Shown in pieces: positions 50,197-59,330 of a DNA stretch of 64,000 bases. Below the pieces are notes generated by a model, which did no database searches, was not told where the DNA came from, and saw only the letters and a program-made list of their open reading frames with translations. The stretch is from assembly GCA_035531075.1 (NCBI GenBank), contig DATKTO010000018.1:1-64000 (forward strand), read 5' to 3'. The stretch is from 39-52-133 sp035531075 (GTDB lineage Bacteria; Pseudomonadota; Gammaproteobacteria; Burkholderiales; Gallionellaceae). The translations under genes and the position numbers were made by a program. The first letter of the stretch is position 1. The number at the start of each line of letters is the position of its first letter.

Positions 50197-52574
50197 TTGA
50201 ATAACCTCTGCAACCAGTTTCTCTTCTCCGGTTCTTGTTTGACAGCCGCTTTCGCGTCGGCCTCCGCAGCGGCCCTGGCAGCGGCCGCCTGCGCTGACAC
50301 CTCGCCGCAGGGCGAGGTCTCAGTCGGCGCAGAGCCCCTGATGAAAGGCAGCAGCACGCCCGCCTCGCAGCCTTCATCATAACGCAGCCCGCTCAGCGGA
50401 TCGACATTCACCAGCTCGATCTCCTCCGGCATCGCCGGCTCCAGAGGCTCGGGCTGGATGTTCTTCATCATGTCGCCCCACACCGTCATGGCCCCCGATG
50501 CCCCGGTCAAGCCGGAAGACTTGTTGTCATCGCGGCCCACCCACACCACCGCCACGCGGTCGCCGGTATAGCCGGCAAACCAGCTGTCGCGCAGATCATC
50601 CGTGGTGCCGGTCTTGCCGGCCGCCTTCATCCCCGGCGGCAGCCAGTTGCTCAGCGCCTGCGCCGTGCCCTCGCGCACCACGCCCTGCAGCGCCGTGGTG
50701 AGCAGATACACCGGGGCCGCCGCGGCAACCGGCTCGACATTCAGCGGATAACGCTGCAGTGGCTTGCCGTCTGCGGTGACCACCGCGCGGATGCCGCGCA
50801 ACGGTGTGCGGAAGCCGCCATCGGCAAAGGTCTGGTACAGCTGCGTCACCTCGATTGGCGACATGCCGTAGGCACCGAGCAGCGACGAGGCAAACGGCTG
50901 CGGCCGCCGCTCGATGCCATACAGCGGCAGCTTGCCGAGAATGCGCTCGATCCCCAGCTCGATGCCGAGGCGCGCGGTGGCGACATTATAGGAATGCGCC
51001 AGCGCGGTGCGCAGCTGCACCTTGTCGTGAAACTGCTTGTCGTAGTTCTGCGGCATCCAGTCGCTGGTGCCGCGCTGCTTCCACAGCAGCGGGCCGTCAT
51101 CCAGCGGCGTGATCAGGGTGTAGTGCTGCGCATCTTCCAGCGCGGTCAGGTAGACGATGGGCTTGGCCAGCGAGCCGATGGGCCGCTCCGCATCGAGGGC
51201 GCGGTTATAGCCGGCATAGCGCGCATCGCGCCCGCCCACCATGGCCTGAATCTCGCCGGTCTGCGTGCTGCTCACCACCACCGCGCCTTCCAGCGTATTG
51301 GCGGCATATTTGCGCGCCTTCTCCAGCGCCGCCAGGCGCGAGCTCAGCGCACGCTCGGCCTCGCGCTGCACCATGGGATCAAGCGTGGTGAAGATGCGCA
51401 AGCCTTCGCTGCGCAGGTCTTCTTCGCGGTAGTCGCGCTGCAGCTGACGGTGCACATACTGCAGGAAAGCCGGATACGGCGAGGTGCCGGCGGGCGCGCG
51501 CTGCACCACGCCCAGCGGCTTCTGTCTGGCGGCAATAAACTGCGCCTGGGTGATGGCATTCTGCCCCACCATCTCCTGCAGCACCACGTTGCGCCGCTTC
51601 AGCACCAGCTGCGGCCTCTTGCGCGGGTCATACACCGTCGGCCCCTTCACCATAGCCACCAGGGTGGCGAGCTCGTGCAGCTCCAGCTTGTCGAGCGGGC
51701 GGTCGAAATAGAAATGGCTGGCCAGGCCAAAGCCGTGAATGGCACGGCTGGCGTCCTGCCCCAGAAAAATTTCATTCAAATAGGTTTCGAGGATTTCGTT
51801 CTTGCCGTAGTGCATCTCCAGCAGCAAGGCCATCAGCACCTCGTTCGCCTTGCGCGTCAGCGTGCGTTCCGGTGTCAGGAAAAAATTCTTCACCAGCTGC
51901 TGGGTGAGCGTGCTGCCGCCCTCGATGCGCTGCCCGCTGAGCGTCTTGTACAGCGCCCGCGCAATGCCGCGCGGATCGATACCCCAGTGCGTGTAGAACT
52001 TGCGGTCTTCGGTGGTAATCAGCGCGTCGATCAGCGTTTTCGGCACCTGCTCCAGCCGCACCAGATCGCGGTCCTCGTTATGGCCGGGATAGATGCCGCC
52101 GATCAGCGGTGGCTCCATGCGCAGCAGCGGCAGATCAACATCGGGGCTGCCTTGCAGCTGCAGCAAGGCCACCTTGCCCTCGGCAAAATCCATGCGCAAA
52201 GCCTGTGCCGGCTGCGGCCCATCGCCAAACACAAACTCGCGCGTGGTGAACTCGATGCCGCTCATGGTCAGCCTGTAAGTCGCCGCCGCGCTGGGCTGCG
52301 GGTTTTCGTGGAAGCCTGTCTCCTTGAGCTCCTCGACAAACTGCTCGCGCGTCAGCTTCATCCCCGGATACACCTCCAGCGCACGGCCATACACGCGCGC
52401 AGGCAACGCAAACTTGCGGCCTTCGAACGCCGCACGGATGGTGACGTCGAGGTAATAAACGTAGCCGGAAAGCCCCAGCAGCAACAGCAGCGCGGCGACG
52501 CGCACCGCCTTGGCGGACAGCTTGGATTTTAAGTTCAACAGAAGGCTGTTCCAGTGCACTGAGGGTAATTTCAT
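50193..52574 (-). CDS. mrcB: Penicillin-binding protein 1B (bifunctional transglycosylase/transpeptidase)
   Basis: A 793-residue class A PBP that polymerises and cross-links peptidoglycan. One N-terminal membrane helix (about 19-43), a UB2H-like region (about 80-160), the glycosyltransferase domain (TTEDRKFYTHWGIDPRG with the catalytic Glu, then EGGSTLTQQLVKNFFL), and the transpeptidase with SLAK (SxxK serine), SYN (SxN) and KTGTTDD (KTG). All active-site residues are intact. Length is typical. Its stop overlaps the start of the downstream TPR lipoprotein. Confidence 0.96.
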   Translation of the reverse strand: MKLPSVHWNSLLLNLKSKLSAKAVRVAALLLLLGLSGYVYYLDVTIRAAFEGRKFALPARVYGRALEVYPGMKLTREQFVEELKETGFHENPQPSAAATYRLTMSGIEFTTREFVFGDGPQPAQALRMDFAEGKVALLQLQGSPDVDLPLLRMEPPLIGGIYPGHNEDRDLVRLEQVPKTLIDALITTEDRKFYTHWGIDPRGIARALYKTLSGQRIEGGSTLTQQLVKNFFLTPERTLTRKANEVLMALLLEMHYGKNEILETYLNEIFLGQDASRAIHGFGLASHFYFDRPLDKLELHELATLVAMVKGPTVYDPRKRPQLVLKRRNVVLQEMVGQNAITQAQFIAARQKPLGVVQRAPAGTSPYPAFLQYVHRQLQRDYREEDLRSEGLRIFTTLDPMVQREAERALSSRLAALEKARKYAANTLEGAVVVSSTQTGEIQAMVGGRDARYAGYNRALDAERPIGSLAKPIVYLTALEDAQHYTLITPLDDGPLLWKQRGTSDWMPQNYDKQFHDKVQLRTALAHSYNVATARLGIELGIERILGKLPLYGIERRPQPFASSLLGAYGMSPIEVTQLYQTFADGGFRTPLRGIRAVVTADGKPLQRYPLNVEPVAAAAPVYLLTTALQGVVREGTAQALSNWLPPGMKAAGKTGTTDDLRDSWFAGYTGDRVAVVWVGRDDNKSSGLTGASGAMTVWGDMMKNIQPEPLEPAMPEEIELVNVDPLSGLRYDEGCEAGVLLPFIRGSAPTETSPCGEVSAQAAAARAAAEADAKAAVKQEPEKRNWLQRLFN

Positions 52575-52768
52575 TATTGGTTATTTATTAGCATTATAGC
52601 TGTGGTAATCGAGGCCGCGGGCAGCTTGCCGGGGTTGCTCGGCTTTATTTTCAGGATGTCATCCTGCAACTATTTCGATGCTGAACCAACCAGTCGTATT
52701 AATAAAATATTAAATATAATTAATATATTACATGCAAGTCAAGCCAGCCCATTGATTCCCTGTTGTCT

Positions 52769-52814
52769 GTAGGTCGGGTTTCAACCCGACAAGTCGGGCT
52801 AAAGCCCGACCTAC
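52769..52814. repeat. Inverted repeat, second TAGGTCGGG-type copy
   Basis: GTAGGTCGGG at 52769-52778 is inverted at 52805-52814, with CGGGTTTCAACCCGACAAGTCGGGCTAAAGCCCG folding inside as two shorter stems. Same family as 49506-49567. It lies in the 298-bp gap upstream of mrcB and beyond the barrel gene's end; nothing else is seen in that gap. Confidence 0.75.
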
Positions 52815-52872
52815 GTTCATTTGGTTGCGGTCTCAATGGCGAGGTCAACTGCGTTTTTCAGGATAATTGCGA

Positions 52873-53556
52873 TTAAAAAATCAATCCGACTTCAAGCTGG
52901 GCAACCGATCCGGAAGGATAATATTTCAGAATATTTTCAGCGTTCTCGATGTCCTGTTTGCTGGATGACGAGTTGGCAAACTGCGATGCACTTGTCTCAA
53001 CATAAGCATTAAAGGGAATATTGACTGTGAACCAATCCACAACCAGCGTATATTTTTTACTGAACTGCCACTGATTACCGAAACCGAAGCGGAAAAAATT
53101 AGACCTCAGCTCGCTGGCTGTCGCCGCGTAACTGGTCTGTGTCAGATCAAAAAAATTCTGCGACAGATGGGCCTGTGTTCTTCTGTGCCCTATCCCCATT
53201 TTCAGGTTAAAGCTGTTGCCGTAAAAACGCCTCGCCTGCAGCGTTAAGTTTTGCTCGTTTAATTCACCCAGCTCATAGGAAAAAACCTTGATCGCCTGAC
53301 TCGACCTCGTGTAATCAACACCCAACATCCAGTTTCCGCTGGCGACATAGTTTGCATTCAACCCCGTTGCCAGCGGAAATGGAAAATTCAAAGGTGCCCA
53401 TACCGCATTCACTGAAAAATTCGAATGCTCCCTGACCTCACGCGAAGTCGGATCAGCACCCAGCCCGCCCTGCTCCACCCCGACACCTTCTGCTGCCTGC
53501 GCATTACAAACAACACTTAAACAAACTGCCACTGTGCACGCCATCCAATATTTCAT
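52873..53556 (-). CDS. Outer-membrane beta-barrel-like protein
   Basis: A 227-residue protein with a signal peptide ending AQA and, after residue 45, alternating strands typical of a barrel: FSVNAVWAPLNFPF, LNANYVASGNWMLGVDYTRSS, NLKMGIGHRRTQAHLS, FRFGFGNQWQFSKKYTLVVDWFTVNIP, with the final VAQLEVGLIF ending in Phe. AAGGAA lies before the ATG. No close named family recognised. Function unknown. Confidence 0.75.
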   Translation of the reverse strand: MKYWMACTVAVCLSVVCNAQAAEGVGVEQGGLGADPTSREVREHSNFSVNAVWAPLNFPFPLATGLNANYVASGNWMLGVDYTRSSQAIKVFSYELGELNEQNLTLQARRFYGNSFNLKMGIGHRRTQAHLSQNFFDLTQTSYAATASELRSNFFRFGFGNQWQFSKKYTLVVDWFTVNIPFNAYVETSASQFANSSSSKQDIENAENILKYYPSGSVAQLEVGLIF

Positions 53557-53659
53557 TTAATTCCTTAATTCAGTTCCGATTATTTCTCACATGAGATGGG
53601 TGTCGGCTTGACCCCATTATTTTTGTGTCAGACTTGGCTGACCACATGATCTAGCATGG

Positions 53660-54724
53660 TCACCTGTCCTTTCCTTTCTTTACCGAGTGGATGAACTTTC
53701 CGAATGCCTTATCTTTTTTCCGCTTATCCAGATAGGACATCTCATTGAATTCGGATTCCTTCTTAAGCTTAAGGTAACTCTGATAATGCTCCGGGTTGAG
53801 TTCACCCTTTTCTATTGCCATGCGAATCGCACAGCCCGGCTCATTGCTGTGAGTGCAATTGGCAAATTGGCAGCTTAAGGAAAGCGCACGGATATCCGCA
53901 AAGCTATCGTCCAATCCGCCTCCGGCGCTCAGGATACCGAGCTCGCGCATACCCGGCATATCGATCAACAGCCCGCCATTATCGAGCATAACCAGCTGTC
54001 GGCGCGTGGTCGTATGCCTGCCCTCCCCCGTGCCGCTAACCCCTCCTGTTTCAAGTCCAAGTTCGGGCTTGCCGACCAGCCGATTGATCAGCGTCGTTTT
54101 ACCGACACCCGATGACCCCAGCAGACAATACGTTTTCCCCGGCAGCACGAGCGCCCTCACTTGCTCAACGCCCTCCCCGGTCTCATTGCTCAGGGCAACA
54201 ATTCTGGCCGTGATGCCTGCGCCGCGAATCTGCGCGAGCATATGCTGCAACGCCTGCGCACTGACCAGATCCGTCTTGGTCAACAGCAAAACAGGCTCAC
54301 TATGACCCTCGTTAACCATCACCAGGTAGCGCTCCAGCCGGCGGAGATTAAAATCGAAGTGACACGACTGCACGATAAAGGCCACATCGATATTGGCCGC
54401 AATCATCTGAAACTCGATGTTCTTGCCGGGAGATTTGCGCCGCAGGAAAGATTTTCTTGGCAGCACATCATGGATGCTCGCAAACGTATCCGCATCGTGA
54501 TACTGCGCGCACACCCAGTCTCCCACACAAGGAAAATCCACAGACGAATCGGCAGCGTAAAGAAACTTGCCCGTCAGCTCGGCAGGCACTTCCCCGCGCG
54601 CATCCCGGACGATATAGCGCCCACGGTCAACCGCCGTAATCCGCGCAACACGCTGATCTGATCCACACAGGTTTTTCGCCTGCTCTTCGAACCAGCTGCT
54701 AAAACCAAGATCGCTCAATTCCAT
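53660..54724 (-). CDS. rsgA: Ribosome small-subunit GTPase RsgA
   Basis: A 354-residue circularly permuted GTPase that matures the 30S subunit. The N-terminal OB fold (about 30-100) is followed by the permuted G domain: LLTKTDLV (G4) precedes GSSGVGKTTLINRL (G1), then DMPGMRELGI (G3). The C-terminal zinc-binding region has CQFANCTHSNEPGCAI with three Cys and one His. Slightly longer than average (about 300-350). A TGACCCCATT motif lies just downstream, at 53609-53618. Confidence 0.96.
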   Translation of the reverse strand: MELSDLGFSSWFEEQAKNLCGSDQRVARITAVDRGRYIVRDARGEVPAELTGKFLYAADSSVDFPCVGDWVCAQYHDADTFASIHDVLPRKSFLRRKSPGKNIEFQMIAANIDVAFIVQSCHFDFNLRRLERYLVMVNEGHSEPVLLLTKTDLVSAQALQHMLAQIRGAGITARIVALSNETGEGVEQVRALVLPGKTYCLLGSSGVGKTTLINRLVGKPELGLETGGVSGTGEGRHTTTRRQLVMLDNGGLLIDMPGMRELGILSAGGGLDDSFADIRALSLSCQFANCTHSNEPGCAIRMAIEKGELNPEHYQSYLKLKKESEFNEMSYLDKRKKDKAFGKFIHSVKKGKDR

Positions 54725-54833
54725 GGAAGACTAAATTTCAAAGTTAAATAGTAATCAATCCAGCTGACCGATTGACTAACATTTGACACGCCAGATCAAA
54801 ACTCACTAGATAAATTGATTCTTATGGGCTTGC

Positions 54834-55148
54834 TCAAGCCGCCAGCGGCTCAAAGCGATGTATCTGAGCCAGCACACCGGACAATTCCTGCGCCGCTTCT
54901 TCCGTGTCGTAATCCGCCTGCAAGCCCATCCAGAAGCCGCTCGTCGTGCCAAAGAAGGCAGCAAAGCGCAATGCCGTATCAGCCGTGATCGAACGCTTGC
55001 CGGAGCAGATCGCCGAAATGCGCGCCTCGGTCACACCGATCTCTTTCGCCAGGCGATACTGAGTGATGCCGAGAGGCAGCAAGAATTCCTCGCGCAGCAC
55101 TTCGCCGGGATGGATGTTGCGCAATTTCTGTTTGGTCGGTTTACTCAT
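54834..55148 (-). CDS. higA: HigA-type antitoxin
   Basis: A 104-residue HTH-XRE protein: IHPGEVLREEFLLPLGITQYRLAKEIGVTEARISAICSGKRSITADTALRFAAFFGTTSGFWMGLQADYDTEEA. Opening and helix-turn-helix match HigA/VapI-type antitoxins. It binds and neutralises the HigB-type toxin encoded 29 bp upstream and represses the operon. GAGGAG precedes the ATG. Toxin-first order is usual for higBA. Confidence 0.93.
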   Translation of the reverse strand: MSKPTKQKLRNIHPGEVLREEFLLPLGITQYRLAKEIGVTEARISAICSGKRSITADTALRFAAFFGTTSGFWMGLQADYDTEEAAQELSGVLAQIHRFEPLAA

Positions 55149-55177
55149 AGCCTTAACTCCTCAGCCCCTGTGTCAGA

Positions 55178-55456
55178 CTAGTTGTCGCAAATTTCCACGC
55201 GGCTGGCTTGCCCGTCATTCCACTCAAAACATACTCGCCATTGGTCGTTGATGCGTATGCTCCATTGACCGGCGCGCTTGCCTTTTATGGTTTCCAGACG
55301 ATTGTTGGGCGGAATGCGTAAATCCTCGATTCGCTGCGCGTTGTGCAGCATCCGCAGCTTGCGCCGCGCCACTTCCTGAACCTGGTCAGGCAGGCGGCGA
55401 GAAAACTCACCCTGCCATTCCTTGAGTGTTACTTCATCGTGGAAGTCGATAATCAT
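55178..55456 (-). CDS. higB: HigB-type (RelE-superfamily) toxin
   Basis: A 92-residue predicted mRNA-cleaving toxin: ...LPDQVQEVARRKLRMLHNAQRIEDLRIPPNNRLETIKGKRAGQWSIRINDQWRVCFEWNDGQASRVEICDN, matching the plasmid-maintenance-killer (PF05015) type with basic residues and the final DYH-like turn replaced by ICDN. Upstream of the antitoxin in the same operon. Such pairs are often horizontally acquired; no flanking element is visible. Confidence 0.92.
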   Translation of the reverse strand: MIIDFHDEVTLKEWQGEFSRRLPDQVQEVARRKLRMLHNAQRIEDLRIPPNNRLETIKGKRAGQWSIRINDQWRVCFEWNDGQASRVEICDN

Positions 55457-55562
55457 GAACTGAAATACTGTCGCATAACGATAGTATTGTCAAGTGAAAC
55501 GAATAAGGAAATTTCATATCCATCATCCTCTACAGATACATGTTCACCTCCTCATGGAGTGC

Positions 55563-56759
55563 CTACCTCGCCACCACACGCACACCCTGTCTAACCCGTT
55601 CATCCGGATGCACGATCACCTGTTCACCTTCCTTGATGCCGGAAACCACCTGTGCACTGAGGCCGTTGCGTTGTCCGGTTTCCACACTGCGCTTGACGGC
55701 TTTGCCTTGTTCGAGCGCGAATGCGGCCCAGCCGTTGCCGTCGCGGAACAACGCGCTGGCGGGAACTTGCAGGATGTCATTGCCTTCCCACAGGATAAAG
55801 CTGGCTTCGACGCGGTAACCGTCGCCGAGGCGCTGCCATTGCTCGCGGGGCGAGGTGAAGGCGATGATGACCCAGACGCGCTGTTCTTCCACGCCCAGGG
55901 CGGAGACTTTGGTGAAGCCGCCGGGCTCAATCTTGCTAACCTTGCCCTCGAGGGTGCCGTCACCGCCCCAGCGTTCGAAGATCACGCGGGTGCCGGGGTG
56001 GATGCGCACCGCATCGGCAGAAAGCACGTCCACTTCAACTTCCAGCGCACGCGGATCACCGATCTCGATTAAGGGCTCGCCTGCCATGACCGTGCCTTCG
56101 CTCTTGTGCGGAATCTTGAGCACCTGCCCGGCCACTGGGGCACGCACGGCCACGGGATTATCCGCGTTGCCGCTGGCGCCAAAATTCAGAGCCGTGCGTG
56201 CGGCTTCCAGCTCGTAGCGTACGGTGGCAACGGTGAATTGCGCCGATTGCAGTTCTGCTGCGCTGCGTTCGGCTTCGCTGGCTGCGCGGTCATCGGCCGC
56301 CGCGGAAACATGCCCTGCCACGTGCAGCGCATGCACACGCTGAAACTCCTTTTGCGCCATATTTGCACTACTCAATGCAGAAGTGGTGCGCTGTTCAGCG
56401 GCTTTGACGCTGGATTCGGCGGCGGCGACACGGGCCTCCGCTTCGGCGCGGCGGCGCACATCCAGCACCTCGGCGCGCAGCGGCTCAAGCTGAACAAGGG
56501 TGGCGCCGCGCTTCACTGCGTCGCCCACGTCGAGCTTGATGCGCCGTGCATAACCGTTCACCGGGGCGTTGATCACATAGCGATCAACCACCCGCGTGCG
56601 TCCCTCCTGTTCGATGACGACCCGCAGCGGCGCGCGGCTTGCCTTGCCAAGATCAACCTCAATGGCTTGTGGACGGAACCCCTGAAACAGCCCCCAGGCG
56701 ACGAGAATACCGATCAAGGTTAATACGATACGGCGGCGCCATTGCACATTATTTTTCAT
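55563..56759 (-). CDS. HlyD-family membrane fusion protein of an ABC exporter
   Basis: A 398-residue periplasmic adaptor: one N-terminal membrane helix (about 10-27), a lipoyl/barrel-sandwich half (RYVINAPVNGYARRIKLDVGDAVKRG), a helical hairpin (about 95-200), the second lipoyl half (AVRAPVAGQVLKIPHKSEGTVMAGEPL) and a beta-barrel. It links an inner-membrane transporter to the periplasm or outer membrane. It belongs with the FtsX-type permease and ABC ATPase upstream, separated by 207 bp, so it may have its own promoter. Confidence 0.9.
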   Translation of the reverse strand: MKNNVQWRRRIVLTLIGILVAWGLFQGFRPQAIEVDLGKASRAPLRVVIEQEGRTRVVDRYVINAPVNGYARRIKLDVGDAVKRGATLVQLEPLRAEVLDVRRRAEAEARVAAAESSVKAAEQRTTSALSSANMAQKEFQRVHALHVAGHVSAAADDRAASEAERSAAELQSAQFTVATVRYELEAARTALNFGASGNADNPVAVRAPVAGQVLKIPHKSEGTVMAGEPLIEIGDPRALEVEVDVLSADAVRIHPGTRVIFERWGGDGTLEGKVSKIEPGGFTKVSALGVEEQRVWVIIAFTSPREQWQRLGDGYRVEASFILWEGNDILQVPASALFRDGNGWAAFALEQGKAVKRSVETGQRNGLSAQVVSGIKEGEQVIVHPDERVRQGVRVVAR

Positions 56760-56966
56760 TTTTTTTGCACCTCTAAAAATTCATATTTCATCTCAACTGC
56801 AGCAAAAAATCTATTGCATACATAGCATTACAAATGCGACGCGGCAAGACGGGGGACGCACGCAACCTGCTTAGCAGATGCTCGCAAGAAAAATTCCGCG
56901 CCTTGCATTTGTGCGAACTCTGAATTTTCAGAGGCAGCCATTATTTCACCCCACTTTTATTCATCT

Positions 56967-59330
56967 TCACTCCGCCGTTTTCAGCACGGCAATCAGGTCA
57001 AGTTGATCCAGCCGGCGGCGCACCGAAAGTCCGGACAATATTGCGGAAATCAGCACCACAGTCGTTGCATAAGCATAGGTTTGCGGCACCAGCACCACCG
57101 GCACGCGGAACAGGTCGTTCTGCATGGTATGGGCGATGTAATAACACATCCATTCACCCAGCCACAGGCCTAGAGGGATCGCCAACAGGGTCAGGATTCC
57201 CAGTTCGCCCAGCAGGATATAGGCGATCTCGGCGCGGGTAAAACCCAGCACGCGCAAACTGGCGAGTTCATGGCCGCGTTCGGTGAGCGCAATGCGGGCG
57301 CTGTTGTAGATCACGCCAAACGCGATGATCACGGCGAACACCGTAGCGACGTAGGTGAAGAACAGCATGGTCTCCTGCATTACCCGATTAAAATTGCGAA
57401 TCTCCTGTATGCGTTCGGCGACCCCTGCAACGCGCGGCATCCCCTTGAGCAGGGTAAATACTGTCTCCAGCTGCGCGCTGTCGATGCTGAGATAGGCGCC
57501 GGAGATGGTTGGGCCCTCGCGCATAAAGCTATTCAGCGCGGCGAGTTCCATATAACCTGACACCCCCAGATATTCCCTCACCAGCCCGGCTACGGTGGCC
57601 TCGCGTACCGGACGGCTGCCTTCCAGCACCTCAACCACCAGGCGGTCGCCCACGCTGACATCCAGCAGCTTGGCAAGATAATCGGTAAGCAGAATACCGT
57701 CCGCCGGCAAGGCCACGGGTCGCTGGTCAACATCGAGCAGGCGCTGGATGTCGCCGCCGGACTCGACACCGCGAATGCCGGTGCGATAACTGTGATGGCC
57801 ATGCAGCAACCGCACCGGCACCATACGGAATACCTCCACATGCTGCACCCCCGGCAGGCCAAGCAGGTCAAAACGAGCGCGGTAGGCGGTGGGGTCGGTG
57901 AAGGTCACTGAGAGATCCTCGCGCTGCGCCATGCCAAACTGGAGGTTCACCATGTAGCCGACCGTATCGCGCTGGAACAGCCCGGTCATGATGATGCCGC
58001 ATGCCAATGCGATGCCCAGCAGGGTGAGAAAGGATTTCAACGCGCGACGCTGTATATGGCGAATGATCATCCGCGTGGGTTGCGACAGCCAGCGCTTGAT
58101 GCCAATTTTCTCCACCCATGTTTCGTGATAGCTGGCGGGCGGCTCCGGACGCATCGCCTGTGCCGGACGCAAGGACGCGGCGCGCCATACCGCAAACACG
58201 GCTCCTGCCGCGGCCGCCAGCAGACTGGCCAGCGCGGCCTCCACTACCGTAGCGGGCTGCAGGCTGAATTTCAGATATGGGAAGTGATAAAACTTCATGT
58301 AAAGGCCAGAGAGCACCTCGCCCAGCCACACGCCCAGCAACGTACCGCTGACCACGCCGACAGCAACGATCCCCGAGACCATCTTGAGATAGTGCCATAG
58401 CACCGCGAGATTGCTGTAGCCAAACGCTTTAAGCGAGGCAACCTGCTCGCGTTGCATCGCCACCAGCCGCCCGATCACCACATTCAGCAGGAAAGCGGCA
58501 ATGCCCATGAACATCACGGGGAACAGGCTCGCCAGGGTGCCGAGCTGCTGCAGCTCCTGGTTGAGAAAGCGGTGCGAGAGCTGGTCACGGCGGGCGTAGG
58601 CACCCAGACCACCATAGGGCTTGAGCAGTTCATCGACGCGGTCGATGACGTACTGGCTATCGGCACCGGGGCGCAGACTGAGCGCCAGATCGTTGAACGC
58701 GCCTTGCAGATCATAGGCCTGAGCGAGGGCGCGGCGCCCCATCCACATCACACCGAAACGCTTGTAATCGGGGAAGACCGAGCCGGGCCGCATCTGCTGA
58801 ATGAATTCCGGCGACAGCGCAGTGCCTACCAGCGTGAGCGACTGCCGCCGACCGTTGAGGATGGCATAAAAGTGATCGCCAAGCTGCAGTTCATGCGCCT
58901 GCGCAAACGGTGTGCTTACCACCACTTCGTCCGCTCTTCCCGGTGCCGGCAGGCGCCCTTCGCGCAGATGCAGTGCATTTAAGTGCTGGGCGCCACCTTC
59001 GGCTAGCGACACCATCAGTGCAGTCACCGGCTCGGCAAACCCCGGCATATCGAGGCGCACCTGCGCCTTCACCCGCGTTTCCACCTGATCCACCCCGGTA
59101 ATGTCGTGCACACGTTGACGCAGCGACTCCGGCGCACGCTTCACCGTGGCGAATACCTCGGCGAAACGGTATTCGCGGTAATAGCTGTCCTGCGTCGCAC
59201 GCAGCGCGCCGAGCGTGGCGAGGAACATGATGTAAGTGGCGACACCACACATCACCACCAGGGCGATAGCCAGCGCCTGGCTCTTCATCTGCCACAGGTC
59301 GCGCCACAGTTTGCGGTCAATTGCTTTCAC
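56967..59330 (-). CDS. ABC exporter permease, FtsX/MacB-like (duplicated, long)
   Basis: A 787-residue protein with paired FtsX domains: transmembrane segments near the N-terminus, a first FtsX block at about 270-380 (LFPVMFMGIAAFLLNVVIGRLVAMQREQVASLKAFGYS) and a second near the C-terminus (FFTYVATVFAVIIAFGVIYNSARIALTERGHELASLRVLGFTRAEI), with two large periplasmic regions. Such long permeases act with an ATPase of the MacB/LolD type. Starts with GTG overlapping the ATPase stop (GTGA) with GGGAG upstream. Substrate unknown. Confidence 0.9.
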   Translation of the reverse strand: MKAIDRKLWRDLWQMKSQALAIALVVMCGVATYIMFLATLGALRATQDSYYREYRFAEVFATVKRAPESLRQRVHDITGVDQVETRVKAQVRLDMPGFAEPVTALMVSLAEGGAQHLNALHLREGRLPAPGRADEVVVSTPFAQAHELQLGDHFYAILNGRRQSLTLVGTALSPEFIQQMRPGSVFPDYKRFGVMWMGRRALAQAYDLQGAFNDLALSLRPGADSQYVIDRVDELLKPYGGLGAYARRDQLSHRFLNQELQQLGTLASLFPVMFMGIAAFLLNVVIGRLVAMQREQVASLKAFGYSNLAVLWHYLKMVSGIVAVGVVSGTLLGVWLGEVLSGLYMKFYHFPYLKFSLQPATVVEAALASLLAAAAGAVFAVWRAASLRPAQAMRPEPPASYHETWVEKIGIKRWLSQPTRMIIRHIQRRALKSFLTLLGIALACGIIMTGLFQRDTVGYMVNLQFGMAQREDLSVTFTDPTAYRARFDLLGLPGVQHVEVFRMVPVRLLHGHHSYRTGIRGVESGGDIQRLLDVDQRPVALPADGILLTDYLAKLLDVSVGDRLVVEVLEGSRPVREATVAGLVREYLGVSGYMELAALNSFMREGPTISGAYLSIDSAQLETVFTLLKGMPRVAGVAERIQEIRNFNRVMQETMLFFTYVATVFAVIIAFGVIYNSARIALTERGHELASLRVLGFTRAEIAYILLGELGILTLLAIPLGLWLGEWMCYYIAHTMQNDLFRVPVVLVPQTYAYATTVVLISAILSGLSVRRRLDQLDLIAVLKTAE

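Noticed and set aside
50994..52532. 512-codon plus-strand frame opposite mrcB
   Set aside because: Antisense to a gene with all PBP motifs; long antisense frames are expected in GC-rich genes, and no family or ribosome site is seen.
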